Source of the DNA: Massilia pinisoli
GTDB taxonomy: Bacteria; Pseudomonadota; Gammaproteobacteria; Burkholderiales; Burkholderiaceae_D
Direction of reading: 5' to 3'
Assembly: GCF_024753285.1 (NCBI RefSeq)
Contig: NZ_JANUGW010000001.1
Location: forward strand, 434,001-498,000
Length of the DNA stretch: 64,000 nt
Below, in pieces: positions 15,460 to 24,584 of this stretch. A program made the translations under genes and the position numbers. The notes beneath the pieces were generated by a model that worked only from the letters and a program-made list of their open reading frames with translations, was not told the origin of the DNA and did no database searches. How positions within the stretch are numbered: the stretch's first letter is position 1; each line of letters opens with the position of its first letter.

Positions 15460-16095
15460 TCAGGCCGGCACGCGCCGGCCGGCCGCGTAGGCAGCCATGA
15501 ACGCCTCGAGCTTGGCGGCCGCCACGCGGTTGAGCGACACGAGCAGCGCGGGATCGACACCGCCCAGGCCATACGCGTCGTCCAGGTGCCGACCGATGTG
15601 GAGCAGCAACTGGGCCGCGACTTCCGCGTCGGCCTCCGCACGGTGGGCGCGGCCGCTGAAGGCGATACGGAGGGTGCGCGCCAGCTGTCCCAGTTTGTAG
15701 CTGGACTGGCCCGGGAACACGCGGCGCGACAGTTTCAGCGAGCACACGAGCCCGCCGTGTCGGCACGTGTGCCCCAGAAGCGCGCCCTCGGCCTTGAGGA
15801 ACTTCTCGTCGAAACTGGCGTTGTGCGCGGCCAGCACGTCGTCGCCGATGAAGTCGATCAGCGCGGGCACGACCTCGTCGGACGGCGGCGCGCCGTCGAC
15901 CATCGCCTGCGTGATGCCCGTCAGCTGCGTGATGAACGACGGCACGCGCACACCGCAATTCACGAGCGACACATAGCGCTCGACGATGCGTCCGTCCGCG
16001 ATGCGCAGCGCCGCCACTTCCGTGATGCGGTCGCCGGCGTCGGGCGACAGGCCGGTGGTCTCGAAGTCGAGCATGACGATGGGGCGTTCGAACAC
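15460..16095 (-). CDS. DnaQ-like DEDDh 3'-5' exonuclease
   Basis: 211 residues. All three exonuclease motifs are present: ExoI IVMLDFETTGLSP near the N-terminus, ExoII HNASFDEKFLKAE, and ExoIII HRAEADAEV, giving the DEDDh active site with two-metal catalysis. Similar to stand-alone PolIII-epsilon/PolC-type exonucleases rather than the replicative DnaQ subunit, which has a C-terminal PolC-binding tail. The start is GTG at 16095 with AAAGG 7 nt upstream; upstream codons belong to the Hsp70-like gene region. The gene is 32 bp downstream of the Hsp70-like gene and probably cotranscribed. Role in repair or RNA processing is not determined. Confidence 0.85.
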   Translation of the reverse strand: MFERPIVMLDFETTGLSPDAGDRITEVAALRIADGRIVERYVSLVNCGVRVPSFITQLTGITQAMVDGAPPSDEVVPALIDFIGDDVLAAHNASFDEKFLKAEGALLGHTCRHGGLVCSLKLSRRVFPGQSSYKLGQLARTLRIAFSGRAHRAEADAEVAAQLLLHIGRHLDDAYGLGGVDPALLVSLNRVAAAKLEAFMAAYAAGRRVPA

Positions 16096-16127
16096 GGTAC
16101 TGCCTTTCAGATGAGTAAAGACGGGTT

Positions 16128-17378
16128 TCAGCCGAATTTGCGAGCGGCATCGATCGCGAGTCCCGCGCCGATGCTGCCGAACAGGTCGCCTTCGACCTTG
16201 CGCGCGTCCGGGACGATGGCGGCGATGCGCTCGCGCAGGCTCGCGACGCCGCTGGAACCGCCCGTGAAGAACACGGTATCGACGCCCTCCGGCGCAATGC
16301 CGGCCTCGTCGAGCAGCCGGCGCACGGTCGCACCGACGCTGTCGACGAGGCCGCCGATCGACGCCGTGAAGACGTCGCGGCCCACGCTCAGCCGCTCCGG
16401 CGGCGCGAGCCGGTCGAGGTCGAGCACGACTTCCGGCGCATCGGACAGCCCGATCTTCGCCTCTTCCACGCGCATGGCGAGCCAGTGTCCCGAGCGCTCG
16501 TCGATCAGGTGTTGCAGGCGCTTGAGCTTGGCCGGCTCGGCCGCGTCGCGCACGAGGTCGGCCAGTTGCGCGATGTTCTTGCGCGTGTACGCCTGGTTGA
16601 TCGTATGCCACGTCGCCAGGTTGAAGTAGTAACTCGACGGCACCGCGGCACCGGACAGCAGCGCGCTGCCATGGCCCAGCAGCGGCATCACCGCGGCGAG
16701 GCTCAGGTATTTGTCGAAGTCCGTGCCGCCGATGTGCACGCCGCCGGTCGCGAGGATGTCGTCGCGGCGGTCCGCGCGGCCCGCGCGCGCGGGGCCCAGG
16801 CGCACGAGCGAGAAGTCGGACGTGCCGCCGCCGATGTCGGCGATCAGGACCAGCTCTTCGCGGTCGATGCGCGATTCGTAGTCGAACGCGGCGGCGATCG
16901 GCTCGTACTGGAAGCCGATGTCCGTAAAGCCCACGGCACGGGCGATGCCGGCGAGCGTGTCCTCGGCGAGGCGGTCCGCGTCCGGATCGTCGTCGACGAA
17001 ATACACGGGGCGCCCGAACACGGCGCGCTCGAACGGGCGGCCCGCCTCGCGCTCGGCACGGCGCTTGACCTCGCCGATGAAGTGGCCAAGCAGTTGGCGG
17101 AACGGCAACGCGCGGCCCGCCACTTCCGTCTGTCCTTCCATCAGCGGCGTGCCCAGCAGGCTTTTCAGCGAACGCATCAGCCGGCCGTCGTAACCCTCCA
17201 GGTAATCGGCCAGCGCGGCGCGGCCATAGCGGACCTGGTCATCGTCCGCGTTGAAGAACACGACGGACGGCAACGTCGGCTTGCCGTCCTCGAGGGTCAG
17301 CAGCACGGGTTGGCCGGGCCGCACCCAGCCGACGGTGGAATTCGACGTGCCGAAATCGACGCCGCAAGCGTTCGCCAT
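16128..17378 (-). CDS. Hsp70-family ATPase (YegD-like, short form)
   Basis: 416 residues. An actin/Hsp70 nucleotide-binding domain: phosphate-1 motif CGVDFGTSNSTVG at 5-17, phosphate-2 motif LIADIGGGTSDFSLV near 200, and the adenosine motif VFFTGGSSGVASLR near the C-terminus. Length covers the ATPase domain only; the DnaK substrate-binding domain and lid are absent, as in E. coli YegD. Such proteins are chaperone-like ATPases of unclear function. Start ATG gives MANACGVDFGTSN, the usual N-terminus. Cytoplasmic, first gene before the exonuclease. Confidence 0.9.
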   Translation of the reverse strand: MANACGVDFGTSNSTVGWVRPGQPVLLTLEDGKPTLPSVVFFNADDDQVRYGRAALADYLEGYDGRLMRSLKSLLGTPLMEGQTEVAGRALPFRQLLGHFIGEVKRRAEREAGRPFERAVFGRPVYFVDDDPDADRLAEDTLAGIARAVGFTDIGFQYEPIAAAFDYESRIDREELVLIADIGGGTSDFSLVRLGPARAGRADRRDDILATGGVHIGGTDFDKYLSLAAVMPLLGHGSALLSGAAVPSSYYFNLATWHTINQAYTRKNIAQLADLVRDAAEPAKLKRLQHLIDERSGHWLAMRVEEAKIGLSDAPEVVLDLDRLAPPERLSVGRDVFTASIGGLVDSVGATVRRLLDEAGIAPEGVDTVFFTGGSSGVASLRERIAAIVPDARKVEGDLFGSIGAGLAIDAARKFG

Positions 17379-17658
17379 GGAAGTCTTTCGATGAAAAGGG
17401 GCGGAATGTTACCAGATTCCGGGCGCGGCGTCCCTTGCGGCAGGGCCACGCGACGGGCGCCGCTACGGCTTGTCTCATGCATACCACGCGTCTCCGTGGC
17501 GCCCTGTCGCGCCGAGGTGCGCGATACTCGGCCAGTGGTCGCGCATTTCCGCAGACTCCGGGCGCCGGCATGGACAGGACACGACAGCGACGAGCGGTAG
17601 CCAAGATGCCCAGCTGGGCAGCCGCCCCTGCGCGCCAGCCCGGCGCGAAGGAGCGGCC

Positions 17659-18111
17659 ATGACGCGCGAATGGACCCTGCGACGCAACTGCTCGCTGTCG
17701 CCGCGCCAGGTCGCACGCGCGTACGCGGTTCTCTGCATCGGTTCGCTCGCCGTCGCCGTCGGCTTCCTGCTGCACGGGATCTGGCTCGTCCTGGCGTTTT
17801 CCTTGGTCGAGCTGGCACTCGTCGGCCTGGCGCTCCTGATCTATGCGCGCCACGCGACGGACCACGAGCGCATCGCACTGTCCGAATCGGGGCTGCTCGT
17901 TACCCGCGTGCAGGCCGACCGCCGCGAGCTGACGCGGCTCGACCCGCTGTGGACGCGCGTCGTCGCGCCGGACGAGCGGCATCCATCCCTCATCCAGCTG
18001 GAATCGCGCGGCGTAAAAGTCGAGATCGGACGCTACGTGGACGACACCCGCCGGCGCCAGGTCGCGCGCGAGCTGCGCCACGCATTGCGCGGCGTGTCCG
18101 TGATGCGCTAG
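17659..18111 (+). CDS. DUF2244 integral membrane protein
   Basis: 150 residues. After MTREWTLRRNCSLSPRQ come two adjacent transmembrane helices (about 22-40 and 45-65: VLCIGSLAVAVGFLLHGIW, LVLAFSLVELALVGLALL) and then a soluble beta-rich domain ending in basic residues. This matches DUF2244, often found near cytochrome oxidase genes, although none is adjacent here. GAAGGAG precedes ATG 17659; an earlier in-frame start has no RBS. The 280 bp upstream hold no other gene. Confidence 0.8.
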   Translation: MTREWTLRRNCSLSPRQVARAYAVLCIGSLAVAVGFLLHGIWLVLAFSLVELALVGLALLIYARHATDHERIALSESGLLVTRVQADRRELTRLDPLWTRVVAPDERHPSLIQLESRGVKVEIGRYVDDTRRRQVARELRHALRGVSVMR

Positions 18112-18338
18112 CGCCCCTCATCACCGTTTCCTCCCCTCAAACATTCTGGCCGAAACCACCCGTTTCACGGCCCAAGTAGACATGCCGCCGCCAAGCTGTG
18201 CCGTGTAAGCGGCGTCCGACAACCACACGGCCAGGGTACCGATGTTTCTAATTTTTTACGTTTTGCATAATGCGGTATCGGCCGGCGCGGACCGGATGGG
18301 CGCGCGCGGCGCAGGCATCGCAAGGAGAAAATAACAAG

Positions 18339-19253
18339 ATGAGTGTGACACCAGGATATGCCATCGTCGTGCACGGCGGGGCCGGCAGCCCGCGCGCGTA
18401 CGACGATGGTTGCGCGCGCGCGGCCCAGCGCGCCGTCGAAGAATTGGCTATCAGCGCCGATGCGCTCGAAGCCGCCATCGCGGCCGTCGCGTCGATGGAA
18501 GACGACGGCCGCTTCAACGCGGGCAGCGGGTCCGTGCTGTGCCTCGACGGCGCGACCGTCGAGATGGACGCCTCCATCATGGACACGCGCGGCCGCCTCG
18601 GTGCCGTCGCCTGCGTGCAAGGCGTCAGGAATCCCGTGCTGCTGGCGCGGGCTGTCGCGGAGACACCCCATTGGCTGCTCGCCGGCGAAGGCGCGAGCCG
18701 CTTCGCCGCCGCCATCGGCCATCCGGTCCACACGACGATCTCGGCGCACCAGCGTGCGGCACACGCCAGGGTCGTGCGTGAGCTGGCCGGCAGCGTGCCC
18801 GCCATGCCCGGCATCGCTCCGGAAGCCAAGGCGTTCCTGCGCTTCTGGAATTACCAGACCCCGCTCGACCTGCCCGCGCACGCCGCCTGCGACACGGTCG
18901 GCGCCGTCGTGCGCGGTCCCGACGGCCACTTCGCCGTCGCGCTGTCGACAGGTGGCTCGGCCCCGTCGCTGCTGGGGCGCGTGGGCGACACCCCGATCAT
19001 CGGCAGCGGCTTCTACGCCGGCCCGGCGGGCGCCGTCGCGGCGACGGGCATCGGCGAGCAGATCGTGCGCCACCTGCTGGCCCGCACCGTCTATGCCTGG
19101 ATCGAGGACGGCATGCCGCTCGCGCAGGCGCTGGCGCGCGGCGTCGGCCTGTTCGACGCGAAGGTGCCCGTCGGCCTGATCGCCGTCAGCCGCACGGACG
19201 CCGCATCCTTCAGCAACCAGGACATGCCGCACGCGCGGATCGTGACGCCATGA
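18339..19253 (+). CDS. iaaA: Isoaspartyl peptidase / L-asparaginase (Ntn-hydrolase)
   Basis: 304 residues, plant-type asparaginase family (T2). N-terminal AIVVHGGAG and GRFNAGSGSVL are family hallmarks. Autocleavage is expected before the nucleophilic Thr in ACDTVGAVVRG (about residue 186), with GGSAPSLLGRVGDTPIIGSG forming the substrate pocket. It hydrolyses beta-aspartyl dipeptides. The downstream cyanophycinase overlaps by 4 nt, so the in vivo substrate is very likely beta-Asp-Arg from cyanophycin, releasing Asp and Arg. First gene of the iaaA-cphB-cphA operon. AAGGAG lies somewhat far (about 11 nt) from the ATG. Confidence 0.92.
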   Translation: MSVTPGYAIVVHGGAGSPRAYDDGCARAAQRAVEELAISADALEAAIAAVASMEDDGRFNAGSGSVLCLDGATVEMDASIMDTRGRLGAVACVQGVRNPVLLARAVAETPHWLLAGEGASRFAAAIGHPVHTTISAHQRAAHARVVRELAGSVPAMPGIAPEAKAFLRFWNYQTPLDLPAHAACDTVGAVVRGPDGHFAVALSTGGSAPSLLGRVGDTPIIGSGFYAGPAGAVAATGIGEQIVRHLLARTVYAWIEDGMPLAQALARGVGLFDAKVPVGLIAVSRTDAASFSNQDMPHARIVTP

Positions 19254-20146
19254 CCGCGCAGGCCGCACAAGCCGACCAGCTGGCCAGCAGCCACGGCCAC
19301 CTCGTGATCATCGGCGGCGGCGAGGACAAAGAGCGCGACATGGCGATCCTCAAGCGCTTCGTCGAACTGTGCGGCGGGCCGTCCGCGAAGATCGTCGTCG
19401 TCACCGCGGCCAGCGCCGTGTGCGCCCGGATGTGGGAGACGTACGACCGCGCGTTCCGCGACCTCGGCGTCACGCGCCACGTGCACCTGCACCTCATGAC
19501 CCGCCACGACGCCAACGACGAGGACCTGATCCGCGACGTCCTCGATGCCGACGGCATCTTCATGACGGGCGGCGACCAGAAGCGTCTGCTCGCGATCATC
19601 GGCGGCACGGCGCTGGACGCCGAGATGCACGCGGCGCTGAAGCTGCGCGGCGCGTGCATCGGCGGCACCAGCGCGGGCGCGTCCGCGATGTCCGGCCACA
19701 TGCTTGCGCAGGGTCGCGCCGAGCTGCATCCCGAAAAGGGATCCGTGAGCCTGGGCGCGGGCCTCGGCTTCCTGCACAAGGTCGTCATCGACCAGCATTT
19801 TTCCGAGCGCCAGCGGCTCTCGCGACTCTTGTCCGTCGTCGCGCAGAACCCGTATTTGCAGGGTATCGGCATCGACGAGGATACGGCGCTCGTCGTCGAG
19901 CGGGGCGTCGGGATCGAAGTCGTGGGCGAAGGTGCCGTCACGATCGTGGACGGTCGCGCGATGTCGACGAACGTGGCGGAGATCGCCGACCACGCCACGC
20001 CGGAACTGATCGACGTGCGCCTGCACCTGCTCCCGGCCGGCAGCCGCTACGGCCTGCCCGGCGCGGACGACCGCGACGCCCGACGCATCCCGCCCCCGCT
20101 GCTCGAGTTTTTGGAAAACATCACGAAACGGAATCCGATCTCATGA
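19250..20146 (+). CDS. cphB: Cyanophycinase
   Basis: 298 residues, peptidase family S51. The nucleophile elbow GGTSAGASAMS places the catalytic Ser at 141; other family blocks are HLVIIGGGEDKE, ADGIFMTGGDQKRL and GLGFLHKVVIDQHFSERQRLSRL, with the catalytic His/Glu region IGIDEDTALVVE. CphB degrades cyanophycin granules from the C-terminus to beta-Asp-Arg dipeptides. It overlaps iaaA upstream and cphA downstream by 4 nt each, so breakdown and synthesis are co-expressed. No signal peptide, so this is the intracellular enzyme. Confidence 0.95.
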   Translation: MTAQAAQADQLASSHGHLVIIGGGEDKERDMAILKRFVELCGGPSAKIVVVTAASAVCARMWETYDRAFRDLGVTRHVHLHLMTRHDANDEDLIRDVLDADGIFMTGGDQKRLLAIIGGTALDAEMHAALKLRGACIGGTSAGASAMSGHMLAQGRAELHPEKGSVSLGAGLGFLHKVVIDQHFSERQRLSRLLSVVAQNPYLQGIGIDEDTALVVERGVGIEVVGEGAVTIVDGRAMSTNVAEIADHATPELIDVRLHLLPAGSRYGLPGADDRDARRIPPPLLEFLENITKRNPIS

Positions 20147-22734
20147 ACATCGCCGAACAACGCTTCCTGCACGGCCCGAACCTGTACGCACCGGGGCCCT
20201 GCCTGCTGGCCGTCGTCGACGTCGCCGGCCAGCAGAATGCCGCCGGCCTCGGCGCGCGACTGCTCGCGCTGCTGCCCGCGATGCCGGCCGAAGCGGCGGC
20301 CCGCATGTCGGATTGCCAGGCCGGGCATGAAGCCCTCGAAGCCGTCGCGATGGAATTGCAGCGACTCGCCGGCGCACCCGGGCCGTTCAGCCTGACGCGG
20401 ATCGATCCCGCCCGCCCGCAGCGCGCCCGCATCGTGTGCGGCTACACGATCGAACAGGTGGCCGGGCAAGCGCTCTGCACGGCGGCCGCGCTGATCGCCG
20501 CGTGCGCCCATCACGAAGCGTTCGACCTGGACGCCGCGTTGGCCGACCTGCGCGACACGGCCCGCCGCCACGCCATCGGCACGAGCACGGCGGCCGTGCT
20601 GGCGGCCGCGCACCGGTGCGGCATCCCGAGCCTGCGCCTGACGGACGAAGCGAACCTGTTCCAGCTGGGCTGGGGACGCCGCCAGAAACGCCTGCAAGCC
20701 ACGATCACGGGTGCCACGAACCACGTCGCCGTCGGCATCGCCAGCGACAAGCAGCTGACGAAGACCCTGCTCGACCAGGCCGGCGTCCCCGTACCGGCCG
20801 GCGCCACCGTCACCACGCTGGATGCCGCGCTGCGTACGGCACGCCGGCTCGGCGGGCCCGTCACCGTCAAGCCCCTGGATGCGAACCAGGGCAAGGGCGT
20901 GACGGTCGCGTGCGCGACACAAGACGAAATCGCGCGCGCATTCGATTTCGCCCGCAAATACGGCGACCGCGTCATCGTCGAAGAACACCTGCAAGGCCGC
21001 GACTACCGCGTGCTCGTCACGGGCCGCAAGATCGCGGCCGCGTCGTGGCGGCGCCCGCCGCACGTGACGGGCGACGGCGTCTCCACCGTGCGCGCACTCG
21101 TGGACGTCGAGAACAGCAACCCCGCACGCGGCGACGGCCACGCGAACATCCTCACGAAGATTCCGCTGGACGACCTCGCGCTGCAGGTGCTGGCGCAACA
21201 GGGCCTGGACCTCGATGCAGTGCCGGAGACCGGCCGCCAGGTCGACCTGCGCGGCAACGCCAACCTGTCGACGGGCGGCACGGCGGAAGACGTGACGGAC
21301 CTGCTGCCGGCCGACACGCGCGACATCTGCATCCGCGCCGCGCGCACGATCGGCCTGGACGTCGCCGGCATCGACATCGTCTGCGACGACATCGCCCGGC
21401 CGCTGTGCGCACAGCATGGCGGCATCATCGAAGTCAACGCGGCGCCCGGCATCCGCATGCACCAGTACCCGAGCCGCGGCGCGCCGCGCGACGCCGGCGC
21501 CGCCATCGTCGACGCGCTGTTCGGCGACGACGACGGCCGCATCCCCGTCGTCGCCGTGACGGGCACGAACGGCAAGACGACGACGAGCCTCCTGGTCGCG
21601 CACGCGGCGCGGCTGGCGGGCTTCTCGTCGGGCGTGACGACGACCGAAGGCGCATACATCGGCGGCGAACGCATCGTCAAGGGCGATTGCACGGGCTACC
21701 GTTCGGCACGCGCGGTGCTCGCGGCGCCGGACGTCGACTTCGCCGTGCTGGAGACGGCGCGCGGCAGCCTCCTCGAGCACGGCCTCCCGTTCGACTGGTG
21801 CGACGTCGCCGTCGTGCTGAACGTCACGGCAGACCACCTGGGCAGCGACGGCATCGACACGGTCGAGGACCTCGCGCGCCTCAAGTTCGTCATCGCCGAA
21901 CGCGCCCGCCGCACCGTCGTCCTGAACTCGGAGGACGACCATTGCGTCGCGATGTCCGCCGAGCTGGCGCGCAGCGTGGAAATCCTGTACTTCGCGCTGG
22001 ACCCCGACAATCCCGTGCTGCTGCGGCACCTGGAACGGGGCGGCCGCGGCGCCTATCTGGAAGACAGCACGATCGTGCTCGCGAACGGCGCGCGCCACGA
22101 CGCGCTGCTGGACGTGCGCACGATGCCGTGCACCATGCAGGGCGCGGCGCGCTACAACATCGCCAACGGCCTGGCCGCCGCCGCCGCGCTGGCCGCGTGC
22201 GGGTTCGCCAACCAGGAGATCGCCACGGGCCTGCGCACGTTCGTCTCCGACTGGAAGCACAACCCGCTGCGCTCGAACGTGTTCGACGTCGACGGCGTGA
22301 CCGTCATCTTCGACCATGGCCACAACACGGCCGCCTACGCCGCGCTGGCCGAGGCGGCGCGCGCGCTGACGCCGGGCCGCCTCGTCGGCGTCGTCGCGGC
22401 GCCGGGCGACCGCCGCGACGAAGACCTCGTCGCCATCGGCGAGACGTGCGCGGCGGGCTTCGACGACCTCGTCGTGTACGAAACGGAAAATCGCGGCCGC
22501 GCCGACGGCGAAGTGGCTGCGCTGCTCGTGCAGGGCGCGGGCCTGGGCAAATTCGAGGCCGACCGGCTGCGGGTCGAGCTGGACGTGCACGAGGCCATCC
22601 GCGCGGGACTCGCGCGCTGCGCGCCGGGCGACGTCCTCGTGTTCGGGTGCGGGTCGTCGATCACGGAGTTGACGGACGCGATCCGGCCCACGTCGCCGGC
22701 GACGGCCAGCAGGATCGAGGCGGAGGCCGTGTAG
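20143..22734 (+). CDS. cphA: Cyanophycin synthetase
   Basis: 863 residues, the expected length. N-domain begins MNIAEQRFLHGPNLYAPGP. The ATP-grasp domain (about 165-450) has TVKPLDANQGKGVTV, the block GDGVSTVRALVDVENSNP, RGNANLSTGG and the metal-binding EVNAAPGIRMHQYP. The Mur-ligase domain has the P-loop GTNGKTTTSLL at about 473 and WKHNPLRSNVFDVDGVTVIF. These add Asp to the backbone and Arg to the side chain. Some Mur residues differ from the usual consensus: ETARGSLLEHG instead of ETARGGIL, and DHGHNTAAY instead of DYAHNP, though Asp, His and Asn are kept. Third gene of the operon, coupled to cphB by ATGA. Confidence 0.93.
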   Translation: MNIAEQRFLHGPNLYAPGPCLLAVVDVAGQQNAAGLGARLLALLPAMPAEAAARMSDCQAGHEALEAVAMELQRLAGAPGPFSLTRIDPARPQRARIVCGYTIEQVAGQALCTAAALIAACAHHEAFDLDAALADLRDTARRHAIGTSTAAVLAAAHRCGIPSLRLTDEANLFQLGWGRRQKRLQATITGATNHVAVGIASDKQLTKTLLDQAGVPVPAGATVTTLDAALRTARRLGGPVTVKPLDANQGKGVTVACATQDEIARAFDFARKYGDRVIVEEHLQGRDYRVLVTGRKIAAASWRRPPHVTGDGVSTVRALVDVENSNPARGDGHANILTKIPLDDLALQVLAQQGLDLDAVPETGRQVDLRGNANLSTGGTAEDVTDLLPADTRDICIRAARTIGLDVAGIDIVCDDIARPLCAQHGGIIEVNAAPGIRMHQYPSRGAPRDAGAAIVDALFGDDDGRIPVVAVTGTNGKTTTSLLVAHAARLAGFSSGVTTTEGAYIGGERIVKGDCTGYRSARAVLAAPDVDFAVLETARGSLLEHGLPFDWCDVAVVLNVTADHLGSDGIDTVEDLARLKFVIAERARRTVVLNSEDDHCVAMSAELARSVEILYFALDPDNPVLLRHLERGGRGAYLEDSTIVLANGARHDALLDVRTMPCTMQGAARYNIANGLAAAAALAACGFANQEIATGLRTFVSDWKHNPLRSNVFDVDGVTVIFDHGHNTAAYAALAEAARALTPGRLVGVVAAPGDRRDEDLVAIGETCAAGFDDLVVYETENRGRADGEVAALLVQGAGLGKFEADRLRVELDVHEAIRAGLARCAPGDVLVFGCGSSITELTDAIRPTSPATASRIEAEAV

Positions 22735-22792
22735 GCGCCTTCCCGTGACGCATCACGGTAAACACACGGCCTGGCTCCCCGCCAGGCGCGTA

Positions 22793-22826
22793 TTGACTCG
22801 TTTTCACATGTCAGCTATTGTTGACA
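22793..22826 (+). promoter_or_regulatory. Promoter and inverted-repeat operator of a leaderless ArsR-type gene
   Basis: TTGACT (22793-22798), 17-bp spacer, TATTGT (22816-22821). The expected start point is at or within a base or two of the ATG at 22828, so the mRNA would be leaderless; no Shine-Dalgarno is present. TGTCA-N8-TGACA (22809-22826) straddles the -10 and would block it when bound. Confidence 0.6.
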
Positions 22827-22827
22827 C

Positions 22828-23160
22828 ATGAAAGATCGGCCGAAACATCTCACCGGAGACGAGCTGCTGGCGATGCTGGCGGCGCTGTCCAATCCGCATC
22901 GGCTGCGCATCATTGCCGCGTTGCGGGTCGGCGGGCGCAACTACATCAGCCAGCTGGCGCGCGAACTGGGCATCAGCCGTCCGCTGCTGCATCTGCACGT
23001 GCAGAAGTTGCAGGACGCGGGCCTCGTCGTCAGCCGGATGGAAGTCTCGGCCGACGGCAAGGCCCTGAACTACATCGAGGTCGCCGATTTCGAGTACGCG
23101 CTGACGCCGGACCTGATCGCCGCGGCGGCCGCATCCCTGGGCAACGACCACAACGACTAG
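22828..23160 (+). CDS. ArsR-like winged-helix transcriptional regulator
   Basis: 110 residues. LSNPHRLRIIAALRVGGRNYISQLARELGISRPLLHLHVQKLQDAGLV is a winged-helix of the ArsR/MarR-like type (split across residues about 22-68), followed by a beta wing and an acidic C-terminal helix. I see no metal-binding Cys motif, so it is probably not an arsenic or metal sensor. It heads a tightly packed operon with three membrane proteins (8-nt gap, then 4-nt overlaps) and sits directly behind cphA. It probably represses its own operon through the TGTCA/TGACA repeat overlapping its promoter (inference). Confidence 0.85.
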   Translation: MKDRPKHLTGDELLAMLAALSNPHRLRIIAALRVGGRNYISQLARELGISRPLLHLHVQKLQDAGLVVSRMEVSADGKALNYIEVADFEYALTPDLIAAAAASLGNDHND

Positions 23161-23168
23161 AGGACAAC

Positions 23169-23384
23169 ATGGAAGAGCACGTATATCTGATCACACTCGC
23201 CGCCGTCTTCGGCACAGTCATCGTCGTATTCGGCATGCGCGCCTTCGCCACCGTGCAGCAGGCGAAGCTGCGCAGCGCCGCACACACCGAGACGGCTGCC
23301 GCGCTGGCGGCCATCCAGTCCACGCTCGCCGACATGCAGGTGCGGCTGGCCTCCGTCGAGAAAATGCTGAAGGACGTCGGATGA
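23169..23384 (+). CDS. Small membrane-anchored coiled-coil protein (71 aa)
   Basis: 71 residues: one N-terminal transmembrane helix (YLITLAAVFGTVIVVFGMRA, about 6-25) followed by a heptad-like helix AALAAIQSTLADMQVRLASVEKMLKDVG. It probably faces the cytoplasm as a short coiled coil. No family recognised. AGGACAAC gives a weak RBS 8 nt after the regulator stop. Its TGA overlaps the next start (ATGA). The coupling to a regulator and two polytopic proteins suggests a small membrane complex, of unknown function. Confidence 0.7.
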   Translation: MEEHVYLITLAAVFGTVIVVFGMRAFATVQQAKLRSAAHTETAAALAAIQSTLADMQVRLASVEKMLKDVG

Positions 23385-24142
23385 GCCGCCGCCCGGATTT
23401 GCCGGCGGCGCCGGCCATGCCCCCTGTCCAACGCTATGCCCGCGTGGCCGGCGTGCTCTACCTGATCATCATCGTCATCGGCCTGGCGAGCGAAGCGCTG
23501 ATCCGCGGACGGCTGATCGTGGACGGCGACCCCGACGCGACGGCGCAGCACATCCTGGGCGCGCAATTCCTCTGGCGCCTCGGCATTGCGGGCGAAGACG
23601 TGTTGCTGATCTGCGCGGTCGGGCTCACGGCACTGTGGTATGTGCTGCTGCGCCCCGTCGACAGGCGACTCACGCAGCTCGCGATCGCGTTCGCGTTCAT
23701 GTCGCTGGCGGTGGAAAGCGTGGGCGCCCTGCACCTGCACGCGGTACTCACGCCGCTGCTGGGCGGCGCGTACCTGCAATCGGCCGATCCGGCCCTGCTG
23801 CACGTGCTGGCCTACCAGTCCGTCGTCGCCCATGCGCACGCGTTCGGCCTGGCGCTGATCTTCTTCGGCGTGGAGTGCCTGTTGATCGGCCACCTGATCC
23901 GCCGCTCCGGGTTCTTCCCCGCCACGATTGGCGTCCTGATGCAGCTTGCGGGCCTGTGCTACCTCGTCAACAGCTTCAGCATGATCCTGTCGCCCGCGCT
24001 GCAAAGCGTGCTGTTCCCGTTCATCCTGCTGCCGTCCCTGGTCGGCGAGAGCACGTTCTGTCTGTGGCTGCTGATCAAGGGCGTCGACGTGGCGGCGTGG
24101 ACGCGCCGGACGAACGCCGTGCGCAGCGAGGTGACGCCATGA
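23381..24142 (+). CDS. DUF4386 integral membrane protein
   Basis: 253 residues with about seven hydrophobic segments. The opening YARVAGVLYLIIIVIGLASE followed by RGRLIVDGDPDATAQHIL, and later GVECLLIGHLIRRSGFFP and LPSLVGESTFCLWLLIKGV, are diagnostic of DUF4386. Function unknown. Found in an operon with an ArsR-like regulator, a common partner of DUF4386 genes. It overlaps the upstream small protein by 4 nt and the downstream membrane protein by 4 nt. Confidence 0.85.
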   Translation: MSRRPDLPAAPAMPPVQRYARVAGVLYLIIIVIGLASEALIRGRLIVDGDPDATAQHILGAQFLWRLGIAGEDVLLICAVGLTALWYVLLRPVDRRLTQLAIAFAFMSLAVESVGALHLHAVLTPLLGGAYLQSADPALLHVLAYQSVVAHAHAFGLALIFFGVECLLIGHLIRRSGFFPATIGVLMQLAGLCYLVNSFSMILSPALQSVLFPFILLPSLVGESTFCLWLLIKGVDVAAWTRRTNAVRSEVTP

Positions 24143-24579
24143 TCAAATCGCTCTTCACGGGCAACGCCGCCCGTTACGACGGCATCGCGCCGATCAACAT
24201 CTACCTGATGCGCCTGATCTACGGACTGATGCTCGTCTTTCTCGGCAAGGATTCCTGGACGACCCTCCTCACGCACCAGGGCGACTGGGCGCCATTCGAT
24301 GCGCTGGCCTGGAGCGTGTGGGCCGCGTTCGCGTCGTTCGGCCTGCTCGGCATCCTGCAGCCCGTGCGGATGCTGCCGATCCTGCTGCTGGAGATCCTTT
24401 ACAAGATCATCTGGCTGGTCGTCGTCGCGTACCCGCTGTGGGCACACGATCGGCTGACCGGCTCCCCGGCCGAAGGCATGACGTTCGCCTTCGCGTGGGT
24501 CCTGCTGCCGATCGTCGCGGTGCCGTGGCGCTACGTCGTCCGCACCTTCCCGCTCGGGCGGGCTTCAACCGCGGCCTGA
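24139..24579 (+). CDS. Polytopic membrane protein (146 aa), unknown function
   Basis: 146 residues with about four transmembrane segments (INIYLMRLIYGLMLVFLG, WSVWAAFASFGLLGILQ, LLEILYKIIWLVVVAYPLW, FAFAWVLLPIVAVPWRYV). No catalytic motif. ATGA overlap with the DUF4386 gene shows coupling; it is last in the ArsR-led operon and ends 5 bp before the convergent cyanophycin-synthetase paralogue. Function unknown. Confidence 0.75.
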   Translation: MIKSLFTGNAARYDGIAPINIYLMRLIYGLMLVFLGKDSWTTLLTHQGDWAPFDALAWSVWAAFASFGLLGILQPVRMLPILLLEILYKIIWLVVVAYPLWAHDRLTGSPAEGMTFAFAWVLLPIVAVPWRYVVRTFPLGRASTAA

Positions 24580-24584
24580 CGCCG

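Noticed and set aside
20047..22590. 847-codon open frame on the minus strand over cphA
   Set aside because: Antisense shadow of cphA with low-complexity Arg/Val/Asp composition.
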